Shown here: piece by piece, positions 18,169 through 28,700 of the stretch
How the letters are laid out: each line of letters opens with the position of its first letter
How positions within the stretch are numbered: position 1 is the first letter of the stretch
From: JAXLRU01 sp046330935
Lineage (GTDB): Bacteria > Actinomycetota > Actinomycetes > Actinomycetales > Kineosporiaceae
Direction: 5' to 3'
NCBI GenBank assembly: GCA_046330935.1
Contig: JAXLRU010000004.1
Coordinates: forward strand, 434,001 to 498,000
DNA: 64,000 bases
Made by a program: the position numbers and the translations under genes
The notes under the pieces: generated by a model
What the model was told of the DNA's origin: nothing
Database searches by the model: none
Seen by the model: only the letters and a program-made list of their open reading frames with translations

Positions 18169-19603
18169 GGCTCTTCGGATTTGAGCGTGATCGGGCCCGT
18201 GTGAGGGGGCTCGTGGTCCTGCGCTGAGATGGGTGTTGCTGAGGCACTCATCGAGATCGAAGGACCACGAGCCGTGGACAACGCTACGGGCTCGCCGCGG
18301 GATGCGGCGAGTGTGCTGTTCGACCTGCCCGGGTACCGCGTGGTGAGCGCGGTCGACCTGCCCGGAGGCGGCCGGGAGGTGGTGATCGCCTCCGTCGAGG
18401 GCGAGGCGGGCTGCCCGACCTGTGGGGTGCTCTCGGGGCGGGTCCATCAACGGACCCGACAACGGCTGCGCGACGTTCCGGTCGCCGGCCACGTACGGGT
18501 GGTCCTGATCCGGCGGCGCTTCGCCTGTGTGGAGCAACGCTGTCCGAGGCGGACGTTCGCGGAGGTCACCGGGCAGGTCCGGCCCGGGCCAGGACCACCG
18601 CCCGCCTGCGGGAGCAGCTGCTCACCGCGGTCCTGGCCGGGCGGTCCGTCGCCGAGGTCGCCGCCTCGTACGGGGTGTCGTGGTGGACGGTCCAGGCCGT
18701 CCTCAACGCCGCCGCCCTGCTCGGCATCGACCCCGACGCGGCCAGCCCGCGGCGACTGGGCATCGACGAGCACCGCTACCGGTCGGTGCGGTACTGGCGC
18801 GACGAACACGGCACCTGGCGCCGGTACGAGCCCTGGATGTCGACGATCGTCGACGTCGACACCGGGGGCGTCCTCGGCGTGGTCGACGGACGCGGCGCCG
18901 CCGGGGTCGCTGCGTGGCTGGCGGCCAGGCCGCAGGAGTGGCGGGACCGGATCGAGGTCGTCGCGATCGACCCCTCTGCGGCGTTCCGCGCCGCACTACG
19001 TGACCAGCTCCCGCAGGCGGCGGTCAGTGTCGACGCGTTCCACCTGGTCAAACTCGCCAACGACACCCTGACCCGGGTCCGGCAGCGCCTCACCCGCCAG
19101 ACCAAGGGCCGCCGCGGCCGCGGGATCGACCCGGTCTGGACCAACCGGCGACTCCTGCTTCGCGCTGGGGACACCCTCAGCCCAGCCGGCCTGGCCCGGC
19201 TCCGGGCGACGTTCACCGCCGACGACCCCACCCAGGAGATCGCCGCCGCGTGGGCGGTGAAGGAACGCCTCCGCCACCTCCTCCACGCCACCACCCTCAC
19301 CGACCTCGACCACCGTCGGGACCTGTTCACCGACGCCGTCACCGCTGCCGCGATGCCCGAAACCGACCGGCTCGCCGCGACCATCACCACCTGGTGGCCC
19401 GCCATCGAAGTCCTCGTCATCACCGGCGTCACCAACGCCCGCACCGAAGCCGCCAACACCACCATCAAGCAGATCAAGCGCACCGGCCGCGGCTACCGCA
19501 ACCCCCACCACTACAAGACCCGTATCCTCCTCGCCAGCGCCGCCCGGACGGCAGCGTGAACACCCAGGTCAACACCAGGCATCACGCTGAAATCCGAAGA
19601 GCC
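18169..19603. mobile_element. ISL3-family insertion sequence, 1435 bp
   Basis: Terminal inverted repeats are 18169-18191 and 19581-19603, starting GGCTCTTCGGATTT and matching in 22 of 23 positions. An identical 8-bp target duplication (ACATTCTC) flanks the element. Length, GGC-type ends and 8-bp duplication all fit ISL3. It carries one transposase gene with a single-base frameshift and sits inside an MMPL transporter gene. Confidence 0.95.
18229..19559 (+). pseudogene. ISL3-family transposase, frameshifted
   Basis: The N-terminal frame (18229 to about 18588) carries the zinc-binding helix-turn-helix region of ISL3 transposases (CPTCGVLSGRVHQRT...RRFACVEQRCPRRTF). From about 18590 the coding moves one frame over as RARTTARLREQLLTAVLAGR and runs to 19559. 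This part contains the DDE core: RLGIDEHRYRS (first Asp), VEVVAIDP-like AIDPSAAFRAALR (second Asp) and VTNARTEAANTTIKQIKR (Glu). The lost base is in a run of C/G. The duplication flanking the element is still perfect, so either the frame was lost after insertion, or the indel is a sequencing error. GTG 18274 is an alternative start. Confidence 0.85.
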
Positions 19604-19611
19604 ACATTCTC
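19604..19611. repeat. Target-site duplication, right copy
   Basis: ACATTCTC directly follows the right end of the ISL3 element. Confidence 0.95.
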
Positions 19612-20599
19612 GTGATGGTGCAGCATCTCGCGGTACCGGGCGATGAGTAACAGCGCATAATCCGTGCCGACACCGAATACCAGGATCGTCAGCAGCGCGG
19701 AATTCTGGTCGTTGACCACGATGCCGAAACCCTTGACGAGCAGATAGACCGTCGCCATCGCGGTCAGGGCGGCCGCCCCCACGACCAGCAGCGGAATGAC
19801 CCACAGCACCGGGCTGCGGTAGGTGAGAATGAGCAGGAGGGTGACGACCGCGATCGTGGTGAGCAGCACCTGCACGTCGATGCCGTCGAAGATGGCGTCC
19901 AGGTCGCCGTCGATCGCGGCCGGTCCGGTCACCTCGAGATCCAGACCCGCGGGGCGGTCCTTCGCCGCCTCACGCACCGGGCCGACGAGTTCCTCCGGTG
20001 GACCGTACGTCGTGCTCACCGAGAGCGTGAACGTCATCGCACGCCCGTCCGACGACGTCCTGATCGCGGGGCCCTCCTCCTCGTCGTCCCCGGCTTGGGC
20101 CGCCGCCGGCGCCGGGTACCGCCGGGAAAGAGCGGTGTAGTGGCGCTCCCCCGTCGCGCGGTCGGCGTCGGTCAGGGCACCCGCGCGGTGGTACACGAAG
20201 ACGAAGGTGTTGTCTTCACCGCCGGGGAGGCTGTCCTCCAGCGCCGCCACCTTCGTGGACTCGGCACCGGCCGGCAGGGTGTCCACCGCCCTGTCGGTGG
20301 TCACCGAGCTCAACTTCCCGCTCAGCGGCACCATGATCACGGCCAGCACCACCCACAGGCCGATCACCACCCACGGCACCCAGCAGGCGGCCAACCGACT
20401 TATCGGTGCTCTTTCGTACGGTGCCGTCGTCGCTGCCATCACTGGCCTCCTGCATTCAGGTCACATCGTTCTCCTGGGCAGGCACTGTGATATCGAGCGA
20501 AACTGAGACGACTGTTAGGACGAGACCCTCGGGGCGCCACGGCGCGATGACCGATTCCGTCGGCTACGCCCTGCGGGGCGCATCCGAAGGCGATGGGCG

Positions 20600-21219
20600 T
20601 CAGCCGTGGACGACGTCCCCGACCCGAACGAACACCCACCCGGCACCGAGCAGCGCGGGGAGCGCACGCTGCAGCCCCTCAGCGGTGTCCTTCTCGGGAT
20701 GGTTGGCGTGGCCAAGCGCGATGCCGCCGGGGCGCAGGCCGCGCAACTGCTTGTCGACGACGCGTGCGGGGGCGCTCGCCGGGTGCCGTGGTTGGCGATC
20801 TCGAAGAGCGGGTCGCGCGCGAGGTCGCGGGCATGGTCGTGGTTCTCCTCCACCCAGCGGCCCGAGACGAACAGCGTCGCGGGCACCCGGTGGGCGCGAA
20901 GGGTGTCGATCAGCATCGCGTCGTACCCGTGGGTGCCGTGCCGGGGATTACCGCACAGGTCGAACGTGAGGGCAGCGACCGGCCGATGGTGCGTGCCGGG
21001 CCCGTGGAAGCGGACGGGCAGCTCCGTGAGAATGCCCGGCAGCCGCTCCCCCCGGCCCTTCGGTTTCGCGTGCCGGTACCGGCGCTCCACGGCGGCGGGG
21101 TCGACGTGGCGGACGTCGGCGAGCGGCGTCACCGCCGCGGCCGCCTGCGCGCTCCCGCCACCGATCAACCACGCGCTCGCGCCCGTCGCACCGGCAGCCA
21201 GCACGGCCCGTCGCGACAC
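20600..21219 (-). pseudogene. Secreted polysaccharide deacetylase with internal deletion
   Basis: The N-terminus is a twin-arginine type signal (SRRAVLAAGATGASAWLIGG). The catalytic NodB motif 1 follows as ALTFDLCGNP, then VPATLFVSGRW and FEIANHGTR (motif 2 His). After NHGTR about 60 residues expected in this family are missing. The rest resumes in another frame as VVDKQLRGLRPGGIALGHAN and ends with VFVRVGDVVHG at 20600. Such enzymes remove acetyl groups from peptidoglycan or other glycans. The deletion removes catalytic motifs 3-4, so this copy should be inactive. Confidence 0.75.
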
Positions 21220-21362
21220 GGCCGCCCCCCTCGGGCGTCCCTCGTGTGGTTGCTGCGTCCCCCGTCACCTCCGTCGCGCCCCCTGCGCCTCGTTCCCCTT
21301 GCCTGCCCCGTCGGCCGACGGGCGCCGAGGACGCGCGGGACCGCGAGGTTCAGCCGGTCGGA

Positions 21363-22225
21363 TCACGCGCCGCCCGCCCGCCACGCGTCGCGCTCCCGGT
21401 GGGCGAAAGCGGCGAAATCGCCGGGGTCCCGCCCGAGGACGGTCCGGACGTCGTCCGTCAGCCCCGCGGCCCATCCGAGCCGGGCGGTCGTGTAGATCGC
21501 GGCGGTGACCGCCACCATCGGCAGGGGCATCCCCAGGGCGGTGCGGGCGTGGCGCGCGTAGCGCACGAGGCCCGGGCGGGCGTAACGGACGTCTCGCCCG
21601 AGCTCGCGGGTGAGGATCTCGGCGACCTCGGTGTAGGTGAGCGCCTCGGGGCCTGTCACCGTCCAGGCGCGGTCCCGGTGCGACGCCGGGTCGAGCAGCG
21701 CCGCGGCGGCGACGGCTCCGACGTCGTCGGCGTCGACGAACGCGGTCGCCCCCCGCCCGGCCGGGACCATGATCTCCCCGCGGTCGCGGACGTCGCTCAC
21801 GTGCGTCGTGGTGAGGTTCTGGTCGAAGAACGAGGCCCGCACGAACGTCCAGGCCAGGCCCGATCCCCGCAGCCACGACTCCACCGTGGCGTGCGGCACC
21901 ACCCGGTTCTTCTCCGCGCCCTGCAAGGACAGGAAGACGACGTGCCGCACCCCCGCGTCCCGCGCGGCCCCAGCGCGGGCAGCAGGTCGCGCCGCACGTT
22001 GCCGATGGCCGGCGGGCGGACCAGGAACATCGAGGTGACGCCCTCGAACGCTCCCGACCACGTCTGCGGGCGCACGAAGTCGAAGACCACCTGCTCGACG
22101 TCGCCCCGCGCACCGGCCGCGCGGCGGCCGGCGAGGCGCAGGGGCGCCCCGGCATCGAGCAGCTCACGCACCACCGCGCGCCCCACGGTGCCGGTGGCTC
22201 CCGTGACCAGGATCGGCGCGCCCAC
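21363..22225 (-). pseudogene. NmrA-like NAD(P)-binding reductase, single frameshift
   Basis: The gene starts at GTG 22225 with the Rossmann motif ILVTGATGTVGRAVVREL and continues to RRDLLPALG at about 21970. From there coding continues one frame over (AARDAGVRHVVFLSLQGAEK) to 21363. Together these make an NmrA/SDR-like protein of about 287 residues. Relatives bind NADPH and either reduce small molecules or sense redox state. A single missing base at about 21965-21975 separates the parts. Both halves are otherwise well conserved, so sequencing error is as likely as decay. Confidence 0.75.
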
Positions 22226-22434
22226 CCTCGACTCCTCGCTGTCGTGCGGATCCTCCGCGGAGGGTGTCGACCGCGGCCGAGGGCGGCTCCACCGATCCGG
22301 AGTGTGAGCTGCGAGACGTCGTCCGCGAGCGGCCGCGACGCCGCCGGGCCCGCACCCTGTGGACAGCCGGAGCGTGGCCGCGATCTGTGGATGAGCGGCC
22401 GAGGGCATGGCCGGTTTCAGCGACGCTGACGGGC

Positions 22435-22866
22435 ATGAGCTTCGACGACCTTCCCGACGGCTGGCAGGACCGGCCGATGACCGACCCCGAGCTGTTCGAC
22501 GACATCGTCGACCTCGTGGTGAACGACCACGACCGCCGCAACGGCGCCCTGTACCTGCTGCTCTGCGACGACCAGGCACGGCTCCTCCAGCCGTGCGCCA
22601 TCGACGACCTGCCGCCCGGGGTCGAGAACGACCCTCGCGCCATCGCGCCGTTCGTCGGCGCCCTCCTGCAGCACTGCCCCGACGCCGGGCTCGTCGTCGT
22701 AGTCGCTCGCCCCGGCGAGGCCTCCCCCCGGGAGACCGACGTGCGCTGGATGCGCACCGCGGAGGCGGCCTGCGCTGCCGGGAAGGTGCGGCTCCTCGCC
22801 ACCGCCGTCGCCACCCCGACCGGTGTGGTGCGCCTCAGTGCTGATCGAGCACAGGCGTGCGGCTGA
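22435..22866 (+). CDS. Conserved actinobacterial hypothetical protein
   Basis: I cannot assign a function to this 143-residue acidic protein. It begins MSFDDLPDGWQDRPMTDPEL and has a mixed alpha/beta pattern with hydrophobic strands ALYLLLCDDQARLLQP and AGLVVVVARPG. This resembles small actinobacterial proteins of about this size that occur singly. No signal peptide or membrane segment is present. Start ATG 22435 is preferred over upstream in-frame starts because the upstream translation is low-complexity and Arg-rich. Confidence 0.65.
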   Translation: MSFDDLPDGWQDRPMTDPELFDDIVDLVVNDHDRRNGALYLLLCDDQARLLQPCAIDDLPPGVENDPRAIAPFVGALLQHCPDAGLVVVVARPGEASPRETDVRWMRTAEAACAAGKVRLLATAVATPTGVVRLSADRAQACG

Positions 22867-22967
22867 GCGCGCGGCCCCGGAATGGCTCGGGGGCGCCTCG
22901 GCCGCGATTGGGCGGGCACCTGCCGAGCTCTAGCGCGCATTTCCTGGTACAGCTAGGGTCATCTGTC

Positions 22968-23579
22968 GTGAATGATGCGCGCCCTGCGAAAGAGACCAGT
23001 GGACTGTCGCGTGTCCCCTTGGGCGTCTTCAGACAGAGTGAGGCGGCGCGCGCCGGCGTCCCGCCCCGCACGCTGTACCGGATGAGGGACGCCGGGCTGC
23101 TTGAGGTCGTCGGCCGCGGCCTCTACCGGCGTGCCGACGCGGCCCCCGTCGATCGCGATCTCCTCGAGATCGTCACCCGCGCGCCAGATGCCATTCTCTG
23201 CCTCGAGACTGCCCTCGCCAGGCACGGGCTCACCGACGCTATTCCGTCCCGGATCGACGTCGCCCTGCCCCGGGGCCGAAGCGGCCCGTCGACGTCCGCA
23301 CCCGCTGCGTGGCACTACTTCGACGCAGCGACCTTCTCCCTCGGTCGCCAGGTGATGACCGTCGAAGGGACCGACACCACCATCGGGCTCTACTCCGCGG
23401 AACGCTGCATCGCGGACGCCTTCCGTCTGCGGGGCACGGTCGGGTACGAACTCGCACTGGAGGCACTGCGCGCCTGGCTGCGGTGGCGGGACTCGCATCC
23501 AGCCCGGCTGATGCAGCTGGCGGAGCAGCTGCCTCGCGCCGCCACCCCGCTACGTGCGGCACTGGAGATCCTGGCGTGA
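22968..23579 (+). CDS. AbiEi-type antitoxin
   Basis: This 203-residue protein carries the AbiEi N-terminal winged-helix: GVFRQSEAARAGVPPRTLYR, then MRDAGLLEVVGRGLYRRAD (residues about 18-62). The C-terminal region has the family pattern with ETALARHGLTDAIPSRIDVAL and YSAERCIADAFRLRG. AbiEi proteins bind their own promoter and counteract AbiEii toxins. The stop overlaps the next start (GTGA), so both genes are coupled. Start GTG 22968. Confidence 0.88.
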   Translation: MNDARPAKETSGLSRVPLGVFRQSEAARAGVPPRTLYRMRDAGLLEVVGRGLYRRADAAPVDRDLLEIVTRAPDAILCLETALARHGLTDAIPSRIDVALPRGRSGPSTSAPAAWHYFDAATFSLGRQVMTVEGTDTTIGLYSAERCIADAFRLRGTVGYELALEALRAWLRWRDSHPARLMQLAEQLPRAATPLRAALEILA

Positions 23580-24565
23580 GCAGCGACGTCTACCGCCGAC
23601 TCCAGGCACTCTCCCGAGGGCTGGGACGCCCCACCGACGAGATGATGACGCTGTACGCACTGGAGCGAACCCTGCACCGTCTGTCCGTGACGCGGTACCG
23701 GAACGACTTCTCCCTCAAGGGCGGGGTGTTGCTCGCCGCGTTCGCCCTCCGCCGCCCCACACGAGACATCGATATGCAAGCCCTGCATCTTCGCCTGGAT
23801 GAGGACCACCTGCGCACGGTGGTGGCGGCGATCGCGCGCGTGGACGCAGACGACGGCCTCAGGTTCGACGTCGATCACGCCACCGTGCAGCTCATCCGGG
23901 ACGAGGACGAGTACACCGGCCTTCGGATCACCGTGCCCACCGCCCTGCACAGCGCGCGGGTGCAGGTCCGGCTCGACATCAGCACGGGCGACCCGATCTG
24001 GCCGGCGCCGCAGCCGATCACTCTCCCAGGACTCCTGGGTGACGACGTGACCATGCTCGGTCACCCTTTGCCCACGGTGGTGGCCGAGAAGTCCGTCACC
24101 GTGCTCCAGCGCGGGACGACAAGCACCCGGTGGCGCGACTTCCTCGACCTCCGCAACCTCGCACGGACGCACCGATTCCTTGCGGGAGACCTCGCGAGTG
24201 CGATCGATGAGGTCGCCCGCCATCGACGGGTCGCCGTCGGTCCGCTGGTGACGGCCACCGCCGGATACGAGGCCGTCGCGCAGCGGAAGTGGGCCGCCTG
24301 GCGCCGGGCTCACGGACACCACGACGCCCTGCCGTCCTTCAGGGGACAGCTCGACGACGTCCTCGCGTTCGTCGATCCCGTCCTGACCGGTTTGGTCGGC
24401 GGCATCCAGGAGTGGCAGCCCTTCGACTACTCGTGGGCCAGCAAGCCCGCCAGCCCTGCAGCCACGCCGTCACCGAACGCCGGCGTCATCACGGTGACCC
24501 CGAACGGCACGGTGGTCCCGAACGCCTCGCCGGCGCCGGGCACGGGAACGGCGACCCCGCAGTAG
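23576..24565 (+). CDS. AbiEii-type nucleotidyltransferase toxin
   Basis: This 329-residue toxin of the DUF1814/AbiEii family has FSLKGGVLLAAF (residues about 44-55), then RRPTRDIDMQAL with the catalytic D-x-D pair and VRLDISTGDPI. It is followed by the conserved VVAEKSVTVLQRG and the RWRDFLDLRNLA block. These enzymes use a nucleotidyltransferase fold to block growth, for instance during phage infection. The last 45 or so residues (from SWASKPASPAATP) are Pro/Thr/Ala-rich and lie antisense to the 3' end of the allophanate hydrolase gene. They do not look like a family domain, so the original stop codon may have been lost at the junction. Confidence 0.88.
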   Translation: MSSDVYRRLQALSRGLGRPTDEMMTLYALERTLHRLSVTRYRNDFSLKGGVLLAAFALRRPTRDIDMQALHLRLDEDHLRTVVAAIARVDADDGLRFDVDHATVQLIRDEDEYTGLRITVPTALHSARVQVRLDISTGDPIWPAPQPITLPGLLGDDVTMLGHPLPTVVAEKSVTVLQRGTTSTRWRDFLDLRNLARTHRFLAGDLASAIDEVARHRRVAVGPLVTATAGYEAVAQRKWAAWRRAHGHHDALPSFRGQLDDVLAFVDPVLTGLVGGIQEWQPFDYSWASKPASPAATPSPNAGVITVTPNGTVVPNASPAPGTGTATPQ

Positions 24566-25782
24566 TCGAGCAGGTTGCAGAAGTTCGTGTACGTGCCGAG
24601 CCGGGAGTTGACGGCGACCGGCGCGGCGGCGACCTCGGCGAGCGTGGGGTGCGCCGGGACGGTCGGCACCACCAGCGCGTCGACCCCGGCCAGCAGCGAC
24701 GCCGTGTGCACGCGCATCCGAGCGAGCTGTTCGGTGTCGGCGACGAGCCGGTGCGCGGGCAGGTCTCGGGCAGCGGAGATGATCCCGCCGACCGTGGGAT
24801 CGACCTCGGCGCGGTGGGCGTCGACGAACTCCCCGACCGCGGCGTACCGCTCCGCGACGAATGCCCCGTCGTAGAGCAGCCGGGCCGTCGCGAGGAACGG
24901 CTGCAGGTCCACCTCCACGACGTCGGCGCCGGACGCGGCCACCAGCGACACGGCGCGGGCGAACGCGGCGCGCCCGTCGGCGTCCATCGCCTCCAGGTCC
25001 ACCCCGCGCGGGACGGCGACCCGCGGCGCCCGTCCGCACCCGGGCGACCAGGGCGACGGTGCGGTGCCCGACACCCCGGACCAGCCCGACGTCACGGGCC
25101 GGAACGAGTCGGGGTCCCCGGCATCGGGACCGGCCATGACGGCGAGCGCGGCCGACGCCAGCGACAGCTCCCGCGCGAACACCGTGACGCAGTCGAAACT
25201 GCGGCACGCCGGGACGACGCCGGTCGTCGGGACCATCCCCCGCGTCGGCTTCAGCCCCACGATCCCGTTCAACGCGGCGGGCACGCGCCCGGATCCGGCC
25301 GTGTCGGTGCCGAGCGACAGGTCGACCAGCCCGAGCGCGACGGCGACGCCCGACCCGGACGACGAGCCGCCGCTCACGCGCTCGGGGTGCCAGGCGTTGC
25401 GCACCGCCCCGTAGGGGCTGCGGGTGCCGACGAGTCCGGTCGCGAACTGGTCGAGGTTCGTCACCCCGACGACCACGCACCCGGCGTCGACGAGCCGCTG
25501 CACCACCGGCGCGGACGCCGACGGCACCGACCCGTACGAGGGGCACCCGGCCGTCGTCCGCAGCCCGGCGACGTCGATGTTGTTCTTGACCGCGAGGGTG
25601 CGCCCGGCCAGCGGCAGCACCTCACCGGCCGCGACCCGCGCGTCCACCGCCGCGGCGTCGGCGAGCACGTCGGCGGCGGGCCGCAGCGCGATCCACACCT
25701 CCGACCGGTCCGAACCCGCGATCGCCTCGAGGCTGCGCAGGGCCGCCTCGGTCGCCGAGCCCGTCACCACGGGAACCGTCAT
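24427..25782 (-). CDS. atzF: Allophanate hydrolase, amidase domain only
   Basis: This 451-residue amidase-signature enzyme should hydrolyse allophanate, the product of the urea or guanidine carboxylase route, to ammonia and CO2. The Ser-cisSer-Lys triad is visible: Lys in LAVKNNIDVAG, then the Gly/Ser-rich SGGSSSGSGVAVA and LGTDTAGSGRVPAA. LKPTRGMVP and YTNFCNLLDYCGVAVP are typical of allophanate hydrolases. Full-length AtzF proteins are about 600 residues and have a C-terminal domain that is absent here: the frame stops after LLAHE, where the linker would begin. It starts at a TGATG overlap with the carboxylase gene and is the last gene of the operon. Confidence 0.88.
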   Translation of the reverse strand: MTVPVVTGSATEAALRSLEAIAGSDRSEVWIALRPAADVLADAAAVDARVAAGEVLPLAGRTLAVKNNIDVAGLRTTAGCPSYGSVPSASAPVVQRLVDAGCVVVGVTNLDQFATGLVGTRSPYGAVRNAWHPERVSGGSSSGSGVAVALGLVDLSLGTDTAGSGRVPAALNGIVGLKPTRGMVPTTGVVPACRSFDCVTVFARELSLASAALAVMAGPDAGDPDSFRPVTSGWSGVSGTAPSPWSPGCGRAPRVAVPRGVDLEAMDADGRAAFARAVSLVAASGADVVEVDLQPFLATARLLYDGAFVAERYAAVGEFVDAHRAEVDPTVGGIISAARDLPAHRLVADTEQLARMRVHTASLLAGVDALVVPTVPAHPTLAEVAAAPVAVNSRLGTYTNFCNLLDYCGVAVPVPGAGEAFGTTVPFGVTVMTPAFGDGVAAGLAGLLAHE

Positions 25783-28700
25783 CACGCCACCTCCGCCTCG
25801 ACGTCCGCCGGCGCACCGTCACCGACCGGCGAGGGTGCCAGCACGACCAACGGCACCCCGGGCGCCACCTGCGTTCCCGGCTCCACGAGCACCTGCAGCA
25901 CCTCCCCCGCGGCGGGCGCGGGAACGACCGTCTCCAGCTTCATCGCCTCCAACGCCAGCAGCGACGCGCCGGCCTCCACGACGTCCCCGACCTTCACGTC
26001 CACCCGCCACACGTTCGACACGAACGGCGCCTCCACGAGGTGCGCCCCGTCGGGGACGTCGACCTCCAGCGTCCCCGCGACCGCCACCTCCGGCTCCGGC
26101 CGGGGGTCGAACTCCCCCGCCGCCGCCCACGCGGCGCGCTCGGCGGAGAACGCCGCCGACTGCACCGACCGGAACGCCGCGATCGAATCGGCCTCGCGCG
26201 CCAGGAACTCCTCGTGCTCGGCCAGGGAGAACGTCCCTGGCCGGATGTCGAGGTCGAGCCGCCCCGCGGCGAGGTCGGCGCGCAGGTCCAGCAGCTCCTC
26301 GGCGCCGACCGGGTACCAGCGGATCCGGTCGAAGTGCCGCAGCAGCCACGGCGATCCCGGCTCGAACGGCCCCTTCCGAGCAACCCCGCCCGGCAGCGCC
26401 CCCCACCGGTTCCACACCTGCACGGTCCGCCCGACGAACTGGTACCCGCCCGGCCCCTCCATGCCGTAGATGCACAAGTAGGCGCCGCCGATGCCGACGG
26501 CGTTCTCGGGCGTCCACGTGCGCGCCGGGTTGTACTTCGTGGTGACGAGCCGGTGCCGCGGGTCCAGCGGCGTCGCGACCGGCGCCCCCAGGTACACGTC
26601 GCCCAGCCCCAGCACGAGGTAGGACGCGTCGTGGACGATCCGGTACACGTCGTCGACGGACTCCAGCCCGTTGACCCGGCGGATGAACTCGATGTTCCAC
26701 GGGCACCACGGCGCGTCGTCGCGCACGCCCGCCATGTACCGGGCGATCGCCTCGCGCGTCGCCGGATCGTCCCAGCTCAGCGGCAGGTGCACCTCGCGGC
26801 TGGGGACGACGAGCTCGCCGGTGGCGGGGATCGTCGCTTCCAGCTCCCGCACCAGCGGCAGCAACCGCCGCAGCGGCAGCAGGTCGGGGTCGACGTGGAT
26901 TTGCAGCGAGCGGATGCCCGGGGTCAGGTCGAGGACCCCACCGCGGGGGAGAGGCTCGGCTGACAACCGTTCGGCGAGGGCGTGCACGCGCATCCGCAGG
27001 CCGAGGTCGAGGGTCATCGGCCCGTACTCGACGAGCAGGTGGTCGTCGCCGGAGCGGCGGTAGGTCACCTCGGGCGTGGTGTCCGTGGCCGGGATGCGCC
27101 CGAGGACGCCCGAATCGCCGTCCCCGGCACCCGCCCCGGACCCCGACGGCAGCAGCACCGGCAGGCCGGCGCGCGCCCGGGGGCGCTGCTCGGCCGCGGC
27201 ATCGGTCGTGATCCGCACGAACCGCACGGTGTCGCCGGGGCGCAGCTGGCCGAGCTTCCACCGCTCGCCGCTGACCACCGTCGCGGGGCACGTGAACCCG
27301 CCGAGGCTGGGTCCGTCGGGTCCGAGCAGGATCGGGACGTCGCCGGTGAAGTCGACCGCGCCGACCGCGTAGGGGGTGTCGTGGATGTTCGAGGGGTGCA
27401 GCCCGGCGTCGCCGCCGTCCTCCCGCGCCCACGTCGGCTTCGGCCCCACCAGCCGCACTCCCGTGCGCGCGCTGTTGAAGTGGACCTGCCAGTCGGCGGC
27501 GTAGAACGCCTCGACGTCCTCCGGCGTGAAGAACTCCGGCGCCTCGTGCGGGCCCTCGACGACGCTGATCCGCCACGCGTTCGTGAACTCCGGCAGGTCG
27601 GCGTCGGCGTCGAGGGTGTCGACGATCGGCTGGTGGCCGGGCCGCAGCACGTCCCCCGGTCGCAGCGCGCGGCCCCCGTGCCCGCCGAACTGCCCCAGCG
27701 TGAACGTGGCCGCGCTGCCCAGGTACCTCGGGACGTCGAGACCGCCCTTGACCAGCACGTATCCGCGCAGACCCGGACCGGTGGCGAGGTCGAGGTCGAG
27801 CACCCCGCCCGCCGGCACCTCCACCGGCGCCCACATCGGCACCTCGACGCCGTCCACGTACACGGGGCCCGGCGCACCGGTCACGCACACCGTCGTCGCC
27901 GTCGAGAACCGCAGCTTCGGCCCGTCGAGCGTGCACTCCAGCCCGGGCGCGCCCGGCGGGTTGCCGAGGATGGAGTTGCCGAGCCGGAACGACCGGTCGT
28001 CCATCGGCCCCGACGGCGGGACGCCGACCTCCCAGTACCCCACGCGGCCCGGCCAGTCCTGGACGGTCGTGAGCGTCCCCGAGCGCAGGACGTCGATCCG
28101 CGGCTCGTCGTCCGCGATCGTCGCCAGGGTGGCGGTGACGTGCTCGGCCGCGACGACGCGCGGGTCGGCGACGGCGGCGCGCAGCAGGCCGAGGTTGGTC
28201 TCGATGCCGTCCACGCGGGTCTGCTGCAGGGCGGCCGCGAGCCGTCGCAGGGCGTCGTCGCGATCCGTGCCCGTCGCGATGACCTTCGCGAGCATGGGGT
28301 CGTAGTGCGCCGACACCTCCACGCCCGGTTCGATCCAGGCGTCGACGCGCACGCCGTCCGTCCCGTCCGGCGAGCCCGGGAGCGTGACGCCGGTGAGCAC
28401 GCCCGCGCTCGGCTGGAAGTCGCGCCGCGGGTCCTCCGCGTACACGCGCGCCTCGATCGCCGCCCCCGCGCGCGGCGGGCCGTCGTCGGGCACGCCGTCG
28501 AGGACGGTCGCGTCCCCGCCGGCCAGGCGCAGCATCCACGCGACCAGGTCGACGCCTGACACCTGTTCGGTGACCGGGTGCTCGACCTGCAGGCGCGTGT
28601 TGACCTCGAGGAAGGACACCTCCTCGCGCTCGGCGTCGTAGACGTACTCGACGGTCCCCGCCGACCGGTACCCGACCGTGGCGCACAGCGCCCGCGCCGA

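Larger units (their letters stand above)
16849..20439 (-). pseudogene. MMPL-family RND transporter gene interrupted by an ISL3 element
   Basis: The N-terminal part (20439 down to 19604) and the C-terminal part (18168 down to 16849) belong to one gene. Removing the element (18169-19603) and one 8-bp duplication rejoins the frame exactly as YREMLHHHENV-RVAMVHALRGA and gives about 715 residues, the normal MMPL length. MMPL proteins are proton-driven exporters of lipids or drugs with 11-12 membrane segments. Here the signature GTDYALLLIARYRE and its second-half counterpart GVDYNIFLVSRAREE are both visible. ATG 20439 follows an AGGAGG box. The insertion inactivates it, and no other lesion is visible, so the event looks recent. 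Confidence 0.92.
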
